IMG/VR virus record: IMGVR_UViG_3300009151_000001
Location: 1 to 64,000 of that record
DNA length: 64,000 bases
Reading direction: 5' to 3' (one strand)
From: a virus
Positions 47,501-58,096 of this stretch are shown piece after piece; positions within the stretch are counted from its first letter, which is position 1; the number at the start of each line of letters is the position of its first letter. Position numbers and translations under genes: made by a program. The notes under the pieces were generated by a model. The model worked only from the letters and a program-made list of their open reading frames with translations, made no database searches and was not told where the DNA came from.

Positions 47501-50500
47501 ATAATCTTATTAAAGCTGGTCATTTATCTGAAAAGATGAAAACTTTATATGAACAATCTTTAAAACGTGTTATCCAAGACGGATATAAAAAAGGTAATGA
47601 AGCTGATGGTCAAGGTAAATGTACTTTTGATTTCTATAAACTAATGAGTATACTTACAGGTCAATGGAGTGATGATCAAGAACGTGTTTACAAAAAGATT
47701 GTAGATTACGCTCACTTTAGTGAATTAGCTGAGAATGAAAAAGATAGTGAAAAACGTTTAGAGTATATCAAACAAAGAGACGCGGTTGGATACAATCCTT
47801 CTGAAGAAGTTTATTTTCCTCCTAAAAAGTTTCAATATTCCGGAACTGAAAATAATGAATATGGAATGTATGTTCCTATATTTGATAAATTTTCTCTTCA
47901 ACCATTGATTCCTACTAATATAAAAAGAACAGCTGATGAACACTTAGCTAAAAGAATGGAATATAATGGTATTGGGTATATCAAGTTTGAAAGTGGTACA
48001 AAAACTGAAGTAGTTAAAGATAAAGACAGCTATTATAGTGAATATGATAAAAACAATCCTTCAGAAAGATCTATACTTCCTTTTAGTCCTGAACAAAAGT
48101 TTAAATCAGAACAAGAACTATTCTTTAATAATTTTAAAGAACAGCTTACTATAGATGCATCTATTCACGATCACGCTGTATTTGGTTCACAGATAAGAAA
48201 GCTTATCTTAATGAACTTAGATAAAGAACAGTTTAAACAACACTACAATAACTATAATAAATTTATAGCGCATCTTACTGAGTTAGAAAAAACAAGTCTT
48301 TATAATGAGATGGGAATAAACCGTGTAGATGGTAGACTTCATATATCTGATATAAACAAACTTGTTGATTATTTCTTTAAAGAAATAGACAAGAAGAATC
48401 AAGATTCTAATGTTAGAAAAGCTTTAAAGTATGATGAACAAACTAAAAAGTTTGAGATTCCTTTAGATGGATCTGTACAAGCTCAAATACTGGAAGGTAT
48501 TGTTATATCTGCTATTAATAATAGAGCTGTTAGATACAAAACTAATGGATCTATGTTGACCCAGGTAGCTATCACCGGGTCCGAACAAACAAATAAGTTT
48601 GACAAAGCTTCTTCAGATAAAGCATATAAAACATTTGGTAATAAAGAACTTAACTATTACAGCGTTGATAAAGATTCAACTGGTAAATATATAGTTAAAC
48701 CAATGGAAGTTAAAATAGCTTTAACTGGTCAATGGTTAAATCTATTAAATTTAAGTCATTATGATGGATACAAAATAAATAGTATAGGTAGATTAAACGA
48801 TTGTTTAAAAAATGAAAGATGGTTTGAAGTTAATAAAAGAAGCTTAGAGCTGGTAGCTTATCGTATTCCTACACAAGGTAGAAATTTTATGGATGTGATG
48901 AGAGTAAAAGAATTTATCCCTGCTTCATTTGGTGACGCTATCATAATGCCTAGTGAGTGTGTCATTAAATCTGGATCTGACTTTGATATAGATAAGATGT
49001 TTGTATTCTATCCTAATCTTAATCAGAATGGTGAGGCGCCTAATAATTCTTATACGGATAATCAACTTAAAGATCCAAACAACTATAAAGCATTAAAAGC
49101 TAATATTCAAAATAAGCTTTATAACACAATGTCTGATATCATATTAGATCCGGCTAACTATTTAGAACTTGTTACACCATCTGATAACTTTCATATAATG
49201 CCTATTATAGATGATATATATAAGTTATTAGGTAAACCTGTAAATAATGAAGGAAAACATATTAAATCTGACTTTGTTAATACAGATATAGTTAATCGTA
49301 ATATAAACATAGATAAGTTTATAAGTTTATTAAAAGGTAAATCCGATCTTGGTATTGCTGCAATAGCTAATACGTTTAATGTATTATTTCAACATGGAAA
49401 AGCTACTGGTAATACTAAATTCTTTACTAGTAATAATATCATATCTTTCTTTAATATCAAAGATTCTTTAGAAAAGGAAGAACTTATTATAAAGAATATA
49501 GATTACTCAAGTCCATATGACGAAGAAGGTGTATTAAAAAGTGAATTCTTTTCTGAGTTTATCAACGCTTTTGTTGACGCGGCCAAAGATGACTATGTAT
49601 TTGCTGTAAACGTTGTAACAGAACTAAGTCCTATAATGTTCTATATGAAATATGCAGGTATGTCTTCTAAAAAGATATTAGGGTTTGTAAACCAACCAGC
49701 TATTCGTCAATATATTAAAACACTATCTACATATCAAAATAAATTTGTAAAAGGAGAACAAGCTTTTGATGATGGTGTTAAAACAATAGTTTTAAGAGAT
49801 ACATTAACTAAATTAGGATATGAATTTAGTCAATCAGATATAGATCCAGAAACTGGATTTAACAAATATGGAACAAGAAATGGTATACAAGAATATCTTT
49901 TTGCTAGTAATAAACCTATAAATATAAATGAACTAATATCATATTTTAATAATGATGATAAGTTATTTAGTCAAATAAAAGATCAAAATATAAACATCAA
50001 TAGTCTTACAGATGATGAAAAGAAAAGACAGATTGCTTTTTTATTAGAGTTACAAAACTTAAGACTTCAGTCTAATAGTATTTCTGAAGCGCAAAAAGTT
50101 TTAAAGTTTGATACGTCACCATTTAAAAATACATTTGACATCTACCAAAGAGAGCAGATGTATAATGATATGATGAGTGGAAACAATGTATTAAGTCCTG
50201 AGTCTATTAGTAATATATATCATGATAGTACTATTAGTCCATTAAACGTTTCAAAAGATATAAAAGCGTTATTATCGTCATTGTTTCCTATAAGAAATAA
50301 CGATGAGCTTAACAACTTTCTTCTTAATAAAGCTATAGCTTATAAAAACGAAATGAGTAAAAATGGAGGAACATTCGTAACTAATGATGATATAATGAAA
50401 ATATCTCGTGTAGCTAAAAATGATATGATGAACTATATCCTTCAGAACTTAATAAGTAAGTCTGAAAAAGGTGTAGCTTATTTTAAAGAAAGATATAATA

Positions 50501-51315
50501 CTGATAAGTCGTTTAATGAATATTTGTTAGAATTAGCTCAAACAGATAAACTAAAAAATAACTGGTTAGCTATTAAAGAGTCACCAAGTTATAAAAGTAT
50601 GGCTGCTCAGTTTCCTATATTAAAAAATATTATTATAGAAAGAGGTGTTAATAATGGTAGAATTGTTAACTTTAGAATACTAGAGAATAGTTCTAATCCA
50701 GTAGAAAAAGAACAAACAATACAACAATTTGAAGATCTTACTAACAGTTCTAATGAACAACTATCTAGTTTCTTTAAGGATCTGTCATTGTATTCTATAT
50801 TCCAATCTGGTATGAATACTTCCGATATCAGTTTTATGTCTGTAGTACCAACTAATATAGTGAGTAGATTGTATGGTAGCGCTGTGGAGGAATATAATAA
50901 ACTTCCTAGTGAACGTAAGACAGCTATGTTGTCTACGTTTTATAAAATGTTTACAAGAAACAATCCTGAGTTATTTAGTAGAAAATCAACAGATACATTA
51001 ACAAAAGAAGTATCTAAAAGAGGTAAATGGTATTCTGAACAAGTACCGTTTAATGAAGTATCTAAGATACAAGTGTTACAACCTATTAAAGAAACTACTA
51101 AAGAAAAAATTAACAATCAAGAAAAAATAGAAGCTCCAGTTAAAGTAGAAGAATCATCAATAGAAGAAAAGATTAGTAAATGGTTTGAAAAAAACAAAGG
51201 AGAAGAGTCAATTAAAAACATACCTTTACAAGTTATAGTTGAATCATATAATCAAGAAAGAATAGGAAATCAAACAATAGAAGAATATCTAATTGATAAA
51301 TTCGGTTGTCAATAA
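44542..51315 (+). CDS. Virion RNA polymerase, crAss-like (2257 aa)
   Basis: The catalytic motif DFDID lies at residues 1480-1484 (KSGSDFDIDKMFVFYPNL), where the Asp residues would bind Mg2+. Just before it, YRIPTQGRNFMDVM (1440-1453) and EFIPASFGDAIIMPSE form the second double-psi beta barrel. This matches crAss-like phage RNA polymerases such as phi14:2 gp66, single-chain enzymes packaged in the virion that transcribe early genes; family size is about 2200 aa. The N-terminal 1000 residues and C-terminal 500 residues are helical and of unknown detail. Gene order (after the zincin giant, before the nuclease giant) also fits. Confidence 0.9.
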   Translation: MACSVNLQKDKLPKIINKVEYFLFRAMEKEQLDFAEVATNKSNNRDVISNDDVKAFIEASKNGQPKEFKGNDPYLDPVTGAYIPTPETARWVLAEDGFYNLVDGDNILTKGVDLKSGNQVSNVVRLLNTVKNTMIPEAVNKYTATAKAYENRSKTDKALPTDLKNAELYQSFATNLQSLIPMWNQVVANFSKYSTQFSFKTKFTLDEDGLVNLDDVADDDDKMLKKMVFDQPSNEINPVDDIDKSIELYLRSLQEAPNQYDEFGPGLSVNYSTLVRGLLADLQNTTSMDEIISILNKKAEQTPVYKDIIKKLTLPDKETTKDLDTYIKFRNSFTKTFIPLMLVSLESDNTVKVIEAATGKKGTFERVIGSNFSLKGMPFIMNATNGEVVNIGHRNEDDEWVLDHTDLPKLEKLNIYNAKDKDDTGSIDRRIEFLKAIGFELTPSTEKQLRNNQSIVGGGRYNAVNAMFEHLKYRLEQGDVIKNVINSLKKDYVVDGDIKSKGQDSFITDIVNAELKNNRDYNVDYSMVNASGDRQYSIQLHNNFTILNKFYSDVEIYPNLDSIRQEPSMFWLDPEKNPAIKNDPILNSLFYFKPGEDNYGDRKYVIKIVKKENNKFIITYEFTNDKNKQGALPVQITFNNTGGVNTRFDNERSKGSSSTSLNEIDKLLQDIYSFYSKKYSYNSVLRLGDKSTDLGMSVNYYAHPITGKPVVTEKNTLSSNPLGGVDNYATVFKSDVFLQYVINGIQDVMNMKRAAQENDFLSKYKVSAKNILNSWSYFDKILSSETKDKLKTIDSAADVKELIAKDIITYFEGENGVVKDFLNRFKDARKINTIWNNTSISFDSAVRYYLANSFITDMSQMRLFFGDPIFFKDFHKRASKDSATGIFTFIDDELIKRFNDRSNPNGYGATMNLSARRLAERVYQQKLAELESKNLKESQKKAFRDKYKTERDQAIARQDISKSFKSATLQDIDFNSLQSEKIIENVDNLIKAGHLSEKMKTLYEQSLKRVIQDGYKKGNEADGQGKCTFDFYKLMSILTGQWSDDQERVYKKIVDYAHFSELAENEKDSEKRLEYIKQRDAVGYNPSEEVYFPPKKFQYSGTENNEYGMYVPIFDKFSLQPLIPTNIKRTADEHLAKRMEYNGIGYIKFESGTKTEVVKDKDSYYSEYDKNNPSERSILPFSPEQKFKSEQELFFNNFKEQLTIDASIHDHAVFGSQIRKLILMNLDKEQFKQHYNNYNKFIAHLTELEKTSLYNEMGINRVDGRLHISDINKLVDYFFKEIDKKNQDSNVRKALKYDEQTKKFEIPLDGSVQAQILEGIVISAINNRAVRYKTNGSMLTQVAITGSEQTNKFDKASSDKAYKTFGNKELNYYSVDKDSTGKYIVKPMEVKIALTGQWLNLLNLSHYDGYKINSIGRLNDCLKNERWFEVNKRSLELVAYRIPTQGRNFMDVMRVKEFIPASFGDAIIMPSECVIKSGSDFDIDKMFVFYPNLNQNGEAPNNSYTDNQLKDPNNYKALKANIQNKLYNTMSDIILDPANYLELVTPSDNFHIMPIIDDIYKLLGKPVNNEGKHIKSDFVNTDIVNRNINIDKFISLLKGKSDLGIAAIANTFNVLFQHGKATGNTKFFTSNNIISFFNIKDSLEKEELIIKNIDYSSPYDEEGVLKSEFFSEFINAFVDAAKDDYVFAVNVVTELSPIMFYMKYAGMSSKKILGFVNQPAIRQYIKTLSTYQNKFVKGEQAFDDGVKTIVLRDTLTKLGYEFSQSDIDPETGFNKYGTRNGIQEYLFASNKPININELISYFNNDDKLFSQIKDQNININSLTDDEKKRQIAFLLELQNLRLQSNSISEAQKVLKFDTSPFKNTFDIYQREQMYNDMMSGNNVLSPESISNIYHDSTISPLNVSKDIKALLSSLFPIRNNDELNNFLLNKAIAYKNEMSKNGGTFVTNDDIMKISRVAKNDMMNYILQNLISKSEKGVAYFKERYNTDKSFNEYLLELAQTDKLKNNWLAIKESPSYKSMAAQFPILKNIIIERGVNNGRIVNFRILENSSNPVEKEQTIQQFEDLTNSSNEQLSSFFKDLSLYSIFQSGMNTSDISFMSVVPTNIVSRLYGSAVEEYNKLPSERKTAMLSTFYKMFTRNNPELFSRKSTDTLTKEVSKRGKWYSEQVPFNEVSKIQVLQPIKETTKEKINNQEKIEAPVKVEESSIEEKISKWFEKNKGEESIKNIPLQVIVESYNQERIGNQTIEEYLIDKFGCQ

Positions 51316-51326
51316 ATAAATAAATT

Positions 51327-54300
51327 ATGTTAATCTGTCCAAATAAGTCATCAAAACAATGGAAAGAGTTGTCAGATAAGATAGGTTCTAGACAAGCCAT
51401 GTTAGCTTTTATCCGTAATGGAAACGAAATACCTGAATCTGAAGCCAAGGCTAGAGAGTTAATAACAAATAGAGGAATTTTAGAAAGTCTACGTAATATG
51501 CCTAAACTTTCTGAAGATAATATATTTGGTACACTAAAAGCTAATGATTTTATTACTGATAATCAAGTAAAACGTGAGGGTAAAACTTGGTACCAATTAG
51601 CTGACATAGAAAACATTGGTAAAAGACTTGGTGAGTATACTGAACAATACGGTCCTATATTAGAATATGATAATGGATATGTTACAGTAGCTCAAGAGTC
51701 TGTAGATGCTTGGAACAAAGTAGCTGAAGTACAATCAGCTGAAAAACTTACATCTACAAGATTAGCTGAAGAGTTTCTAGATAAAATGGGAATATCTATA
51801 CAAGAAAGAAATGATGTATTACAACGTTATGGATCTAACGGTATAGCTGATATAGCTGAGCGTATGGTGTTGATACAATCAGGTATGCGAGATGTAGCGC
51901 TTCCGGAAGAAGCTTTACACTTCTTTTTAGAAATGCTTCCCCAAGATCACCCAGCTTTAGTAGAAGCTTTAGATAAGATAAGAGACAGGCCTATATATAG
52001 TCAGACACTGAATCAATATAAAAACAATCCAAACTATAGAATAGATGGTCAAGTTAACTTCTCTAAGATTAAAAAAGAAGCTTTAGCTAAAGAGATAGCT
52101 GCTAATATAAAATCTAAAGATAGTCAAACCTGGGTGGGTAGAATAATAGATGGTATATTAAACTTTATTAAATCTATTACTATACAAAAAACAGCTACTG
52201 AAAAACTTCAAGATTTATTCTATAGTGATAATATAGGTAATCTAAATAAAAACCTTAATTCATCAGAAATATATAATCAATTATCTGATGAATATAAAGC
52301 ATTCTATGAAGCTCAGCTTAAAGAAGCTACAGAAGAACAAAAGCAAACTATACAACAAGTATTAAAACATACAGCTTCTATAAACTTTAATAAAGAACAA
52401 CATATTCTTACACAACATAATGTAGCTGAACCTGACGGTGTTCGTCTTAAATCTGTTACACAAGTGTTGGGATCTGACTTCTATAGTGATTTAGATCATA
52501 TACAAGCTGTTCAAACTATTTTAGAAAACTATGCTGAACATTTTCCAGAAGTAACTAATAGTGATAAGGTAAATAAATATATTGATTCATTAAGTTCTAA
52601 CTTAGATACTGATGAAAAAGAAAAGTTGATTAATAAGTTTAAGTCTAAAGAAATTATTAATTATATAAGTAAAGAACTAATGGACCCAGAATCAGGTATT
52701 GATAAAGAGTTTATTGAAGCCTTTACTCCTGACTTAGCTAATGATATATTAAAAACTGCTGAAAACGCTAAAAAAACATTATTTGGAACAGCTGTACATA
52801 GTATTGTAGAAAGTATTATATTAGGAAAAGATATAGACTTTGATAATATAGACCCTATTATTGAATACTTTATGGATAAAAAAACTCTTCGTGAGTTAAT
52901 TTATGGTAAAGGATTAAAAGACACAGGTATAAAAGGATTATTACAAGAAATCCAAAAAGATGGAACTGTATTAATGACAGAAGTAGAAGTTGGTAATAGT
53001 AATCTTGGAGGTGTTATAGATATTGTTGGTGTTAAACCTGACGGAACTGTAGATATATATGACTTTAAAACTAAGTTTTTAAAAGAACATACTCGTAATA
53101 AAGAAAATATTAAAGAAGAGTTTGAACAAATTACACGTGAACAATCTATTTTTGGTGTTAAAAACGATCCGGATACTCTTCAAGATGTAGTTGATAAAAA
53201 ACGTTCTCTTAATCAGAAGTTTACACAACAGCTTTCGTTATATAAAAATATATTAATGGAAGCGGGTATACCAGTTGATAAGTTAAATATCATAGGTGTT
53301 CCTTATAGACTTAATGAAAATGGAAAAATACGTGAAATAAAACCATTTGTTGCTGATCCTATAGGATATAATGACAAGATTGGTAAACATCTTTTTAATA
53401 TAACTGATCCATCTTTGGATGCATCTAAAAAAACAGCTAAGACAGTTAGTATTGAGGATGAGCGTACTAAGACACTAGATAAATTAAGTAAAGAAGGTTT
53501 AAAAGAAACTTTTACTAAAGCTTTAGTAAGACTGGAAGAACTTCGTAGATTTTTTAATACAAGTAAAGATTCAAGAAAAACATATGAACTTCTTACAGAC
53601 TTAGAAACTAAAGTTAATAAAGTAGATGAACAAAGAACTATTGTAAAAACTATTCTTGATAACTTTGAAAACTTTAATGATGCGGCTACATTATTAAATG
53701 CTCAAAAAAGTTTACTAGAAGTAATTGACTCTTCAGTAGGTATTATACAAACCGTTACTAAAGAGTTTGATCGTTTAAAATCTTTACAATCTACAGATGA
53801 AGTTTCAGCTCAACAACGTATAAATGAGTTACAAAAAGTAAATGATTTTATTTCGGGATATGAAACGATATTTAAAGAGATGTTAGGAGCCATTGATAGT
53901 AATAATCTTGATAATCCTTTAGTTAAACGTCTTGTTGATTTATTAGGTGTCACATCTAGTATAAAAGATCAATATATAAATAGTATTTTACCGGATGTTG
54001 TTAATCTAATAAAAGATGAGTTTTCTGAAGAAGGTATTGAAAACATGAGAAGAACTTATACAGAAAACTTAATAGCTGCTAAACAAAGAGGTGATATCAA
54101 ACTAGCTGAAGATATTCAAAAAAGAATAGATGGTCTTCCTTCAAAAGAAACTATCGCTGAAACTATTAAAGGTAATAGAGGTGATGTTGGTTGGTTCTTT
54201 GGTAAGTTTGTAGCTACTATATCTAATCCTGATATGATATTAGCTGGGGTAGCTAAACGTTTAAAACGTGTATTAGATAGAGTAAGATTGATGAATAAAG

Positions 54301-57300
54301 ATTTAAGAGATAACTTAGGTAAGGAGTTTGATAAAAGAACCGCGGCTTATGGTAGAAATATTGACCCTAAAAAAACAAATGAATCTCTTGTATATAAAGT
54401 TAAAGAGTTTAATTCATCTACAGGGAAAGAAGATATGACCGTATTATATTTTAAAAGTGAATATGATGAAAAGTTATATAATGATTATAAAAAACTTCAG
54501 TATAATTTAAAACAAGCTCAAGAAGAAAAAGATGATACTAAAATAAAAGCTGCTAGACTAGCTGTTAAAAACTTTGAACAAAAATATTTTGAAAGTAATT
54601 TTACTTCTGAGTATTTTAAACTTACAGGTATTCTTGATAAGAATGTAACGTATGGGGGTAAAAATACAACAGTAAGAGAAATAGTAGCTGATATCTTTGA
54701 TAAACTTAATTCCATACAAAGAAGGAGTAACTATACAGATGAAGACATCACTAATGGAAATATGAATGATGAAGATCTTCAAGAACGTTTTGAGCTTCAA
54801 CAACAATATGCTTCATTAAAAGAAATGAAAGATTCTTTTGGTAATCCAAAAACTGGAGAAGATCTAAAGATTGCGGAAGCTTTAAAAGAGTATGAAAAAA
54901 ACTCAAGACTTATATATGATTATGTAGAAATGACTACATTATTTAATCGTAAAGAACAAGAGATAAAATTAAAATATGGAGAGAATAGTCTTGAACATGA
55001 ACAATGGATAGCTAAAAATACTAAGCTAACTACTATACCTGAATACTTTACTCGTAGACAAGAAATATTTGATAGGATAAAACAAATCAATAATAACGAT
55101 AATACTTCTGAACAATTAGCTGAGCTTTATAGAGAGCTTAGTGTATTATCTAAACCTTATAGAGATATTGATGGAAACATTCAGGCTCAAAATATGAAAC
55201 CTGAAATAACTGAAAAGATTAAAAATATTGAAAGCGAGATAGTAAGACTTAGACAAAACATGGATGGTTTTATTATGAACGGTAATACTGCAGAAGAAAA
55301 AGAAGAGATGAAAAAACTTAATTTCTTAAAGTATAATGATAAACCTTATGATAGAGAAAGATTAAATGAATTATATACTATTGGTAAACAACGTCTTGAG
55401 GATAAAATAAACTCTGATCCAGACTATGAAGCTAAGTTTGATGAAATGACTAGTCTTTTAGAAGAACTTTCTAATATGAGTAAAAAAGAAATTACCGATC
55501 ATTACTTTAATGAGCTCGAAAAACAAAAAAGATTATTTGCTGAAGCTAATAATGTTAGTTATGAAGAGTTTATGAAAGATAAAGATCTTTATCAAGAGTT
55601 TAAAAATAGTGACTGGTTTATTCAAAATCATAACATTACAAAAACTGTTTTGGAAGAAGGTGATGAGGATGATGATGAAGCAAAAGGATACTCAGTTGAA
55701 GAACCTATATGGTGTTGGAAACGTAATATGCCAGTAGAAAAATATATAACAAGAAAACCGGCTGATCACTTCTATAAAAGAGTGTTAAAAGATTCTTATA
55801 CTGATGAGAATGGTAAAGAAATAAAACTTAAGAACACTGACAACAAAGATGTACAAGATAGATATAAACCTAAAAGTAATGAAGATTATAAAAAAGAATA
55901 TGGAAAAGATCATCCATATCTAAATAAAGAATTCACTACATTAAGAGATAAGTATAATAATAATACAGCTTCTGAAAAAGAAAAAGTTGATTATGAAAAT
56001 TTATTATTTATTCATAAAGTACAACTAGACGCTCAAAAAGATATAGAATTATCTCAAAGATTAGGATTAGCTGTTTCATTCCAAGAAAAACATGGATTAG
56101 AAAGAACAATCGAAAGTGGTGGTAACAATATATTACAAAAAGGTAATAGTATATGGCAAGGTGTTAAAAGATCTTTTACATCTACAGAACAAGATATTGA
56201 TCAAGAAGGTCTAGCTTCTTCTAAAACTCAATACTCAAGATTAGCTACAATGGATAATAATGAGTATAAGTTTGTTCCAGTAAGATTTTCTACAAAAGGA
56301 GATGCTGATAACGCTAGTTATGATGTATGGGGAGCTACGTTAAACTATGTAGCTGCTATTAATCGTAAAAAAGAACTTCAAAAAGAGTTTGCTCTTATGA
56401 ATGGATTAGAAAAAATACTAGGTGATGAAAGTAATCAACCAAAAAGTGAAACTAATAATCTTATAGCTAATAGTATTTTTAAAAAGTATTTTCCTGAAGC
56501 TGCTGATAAAAAAATAAACAGTGGTAGTAATGTAAGATTAGATGTATTAAAAAGCTTTGTAAATACTATATTATTTAATGAAGAGTCGTTTAAAGGATAC
56601 GAAGTATTAGGCGCTAACTCTCAGAAAGTAGTAAACCAAGTAATGAAACTCATATCTAGAACTACACTTGGTATTGCTCCTTTTAACTGGACAACAAACT
56701 TGATATCTGGGCATGTTCAAAATGTTATAGAAGCTGTTGGTGGAAACAACATATCATTAAAAAAAGTTATGGAAGCCAGAAAGATTATATACACAGGATC
56801 TAGTAAATATGGTAATCCTATAAAAGATATGATAAGTGATTACACAAAATCTAAAGTGGGTAATCTTTCATACTGGGGTCAATTAATGGAAGTATTTGAT
56901 CCTATTCAAGGTGAGTTTGAAGATGAATATGGTCATAAAACACAAATGAATACTATTAAAAACATTCTAAACTTAGGTGTATATGGTGGTAGAATTTGGG
57001 GTGAGTGGGAAATACAAATGGGAACTTTTATAGCCTACATGTCAAATAATAAAGTATATGATGGTAAGGTTATGGATAGAGAAACTTTTATTACTAAAAA
57101 AGTGGGTGATATAACCGGATTATCTCTTAAAGAAATATCTTCTAAAAAACTAGATGCTATAAAAGAATTTGATTCTTTAGAAATATCTTTATTAGATATG
57201 TTTGAAAAAGATAAAACTGGTAAACTAGTTGTTAAAAATGAATATAAAGATGTATTCCAGTTGGGTAGTAAAGAGTTTAGTGAAATAGTAGCTAAGTTAC

Positions 57301-58067
57301 ACTCTATGCAAAAAAGACTAAATGGATCTTATAATAAATTTGATAGAACATATATAGAAAAAACATCTATAGGTAGAATGACAATGTTTTTTAGAAAACA
57401 CATTATACCATTAGGTGTTAACAGATGGGGTATGCGAAGAGAAAATTTTGAAAGTATGACTGCTGAAGAAGGATTCTATCTTACCTTCTGTAGAAGTATA
57501 GGTAAAGATCTTATTAAGTTCCGTTTAAATAATGTAGTTAATTGGCAAAATTATTCTGACGCGGAAAAAAGAGCTATAAAAAGAACATTAACAGACGTAG
57601 GTATTGTATTAAGTTGTTTAGCTGCTTATACACTTATAGGTGGATATAATGATAATGATAAGGATAAAATGAAAAAACTTAGAAGATCATCTTGGGCTAA
57701 TCAAGCATTAGTAGCTGAGCTTATGAAAATTAAATCAGAAACCGAACAGTTTATACCTCTTCCTGATATGGGACTTAATGAAATTAAAAGACTATATTCT
57801 AATCCATCTCTTATTCTTTCTGAAACAACTCAGATGTTATATATGAGTAAACTATTATTAGAACAAGGTGTAAATACAATACCTGGTGTTCACTATTTTG
57901 ATAATAATCTTTATTATCAAAAAGAAGTAGATCAAGGTGGACTAGGTGATGAAGGTGATTCTAAACTATTACATGAACTTGTTAGATCATTTATTGGATA
58001 TAGTGGTAAAACATTCCATCCATCAGACATGGTTAAATCACTTGAATATGGACAAAGAATTAAATAA
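51327..58067 (+). CDS. Giant virion protein 3 with embedded PD-(D/E)XK nuclease (2246 aa)
   Basis: Residues about 485-640 form a RecB/Cas4-like nuclease: H491 in FGTAVHSIVE, E552/E554 in TEVEVGN, D565 in GGVIDIVGV, D579-F-K581 in IYDFKTK and Q635 in QQLSLYKNIL. The rest is mainly long charged helices and coiled coils (for example 800-1600). Near the C-terminus (about 2090-2107) a hydrophobic stretch VGIVLSCLAAYTLIGGY may span a membrane. This would suit an ejected protein that helps move DNA through the inner membrane. Whether the nuclease is active is unknown. It ends four bases before a strong bidirectional terminator. Confidence 0.72.
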   Translation: MLICPNKSSKQWKELSDKIGSRQAMLAFIRNGNEIPESEAKARELITNRGILESLRNMPKLSEDNIFGTLKANDFITDNQVKREGKTWYQLADIENIGKRLGEYTEQYGPILEYDNGYVTVAQESVDAWNKVAEVQSAEKLTSTRLAEEFLDKMGISIQERNDVLQRYGSNGIADIAERMVLIQSGMRDVALPEEALHFFLEMLPQDHPALVEALDKIRDRPIYSQTLNQYKNNPNYRIDGQVNFSKIKKEALAKEIAANIKSKDSQTWVGRIIDGILNFIKSITIQKTATEKLQDLFYSDNIGNLNKNLNSSEIYNQLSDEYKAFYEAQLKEATEEQKQTIQQVLKHTASINFNKEQHILTQHNVAEPDGVRLKSVTQVLGSDFYSDLDHIQAVQTILENYAEHFPEVTNSDKVNKYIDSLSSNLDTDEKEKLINKFKSKEIINYISKELMDPESGIDKEFIEAFTPDLANDILKTAENAKKTLFGTAVHSIVESIILGKDIDFDNIDPIIEYFMDKKTLRELIYGKGLKDTGIKGLLQEIQKDGTVLMTEVEVGNSNLGGVIDIVGVKPDGTVDIYDFKTKFLKEHTRNKENIKEEFEQITREQSIFGVKNDPDTLQDVVDKKRSLNQKFTQQLSLYKNILMEAGIPVDKLNIIGVPYRLNENGKIREIKPFVADPIGYNDKIGKHLFNITDPSLDASKKTAKTVSIEDERTKTLDKLSKEGLKETFTKALVRLEELRRFFNTSKDSRKTYELLTDLETKVNKVDEQRTIVKTILDNFENFNDAATLLNAQKSLLEVIDSSVGIIQTVTKEFDRLKSLQSTDEVSAQQRINELQKVNDFISGYETIFKEMLGAIDSNNLDNPLVKRLVDLLGVTSSIKDQYINSILPDVVNLIKDEFSEEGIENMRRTYTENLIAAKQRGDIKLAEDIQKRIDGLPSKETIAETIKGNRGDVGWFFGKFVATISNPDMILAGVAKRLKRVLDRVRLMNKDLRDNLGKEFDKRTAAYGRNIDPKKTNESLVYKVKEFNSSTGKEDMTVLYFKSEYDEKLYNDYKKLQYNLKQAQEEKDDTKIKAARLAVKNFEQKYFESNFTSEYFKLTGILDKNVTYGGKNTTVREIVADIFDKLNSIQRRSNYTDEDITNGNMNDEDLQERFELQQQYASLKEMKDSFGNPKTGEDLKIAEALKEYEKNSRLIYDYVEMTTLFNRKEQEIKLKYGENSLEHEQWIAKNTKLTTIPEYFTRRQEIFDRIKQINNNDNTSEQLAELYRELSVLSKPYRDIDGNIQAQNMKPEITEKIKNIESEIVRLRQNMDGFIMNGNTAEEKEEMKKLNFLKYNDKPYDRERLNELYTIGKQRLEDKINSDPDYEAKFDEMTSLLEELSNMSKKEITDHYFNELEKQKRLFAEANNVSYEEFMKDKDLYQEFKNSDWFIQNHNITKTVLEEGDEDDDEAKGYSVEEPIWCWKRNMPVEKYITRKPADHFYKRVLKDSYTDENGKEIKLKNTDNKDVQDRYKPKSNEDYKKEYGKDHPYLNKEFTTLRDKYNNNTASEKEKVDYENLLFIHKVQLDAQKDIELSQRLGLAVSFQEKHGLERTIESGGNNILQKGNSIWQGVKRSFTSTEQDIDQEGLASSKTQYSRLATMDNNEYKFVPVRFSTKGDADNASYDVWGATLNYVAAINRKKELQKEFALMNGLEKILGDESNQPKSETNNLIANSIFKKYFPEAADKKINSGSNVRLDVLKSFVNTILFNEESFKGYEVLGANSQKVVNQVMKLISRTTLGIAPFNWTTNLISGHVQNVIEAVGGNNISLKKVMEARKIIYTGSSKYGNPIKDMISDYTKSKVGNLSYWGQLMEVFDPIQGEFEDEYGHKTQMNTIKNILNLGVYGGRIWGEWEIQMGTFIAYMSNNKVYDGKVMDRETFITKKVGDITGLSLKEISSKKLDAIKEFDSLEISLLDMFEKDKTGKLVVKNEYKDVFQLGSKEFSEIVAKLHSMQKRLNGSYNKFDRTYIEKTSIGRMTMFFRKHIIPLGVNRWGMRRENFESMTAEEGFYLTFCRSIGKDLIKFRLNNVVNWQNYSDAEKRAIKRTLTDVGIVLSCLAAYTLIGGYNDNDKDKMKKLRRSSWANQALVAELMKIKSETEQFIPLPDMGLNEIKRLYSNPSLILSETTQMLYMSKLLLEQGVNTIPGVHYFDNNLYYQKEVDQGGLGDEGDSKLLHELVRSFIGYSGKTFHPSDMVKSLEYGQRIK

Positions 58068-58070
58068 AAG

Positions 58071-58096
58071 AAAAGGAGATCTACTGATCTCCTTTT
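58071..58096. terminator. Bidirectional terminator between convergent operons
   Basis: Perfect 11-bp inverted repeat AAAAGGAGATC / GATCTCCTTTT with a TACT loop, right between the plus-strand late genes and the minus-strand genes. The stop codon of the minus-strand gene lies within the left arm and loop. Confidence 0.9.
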
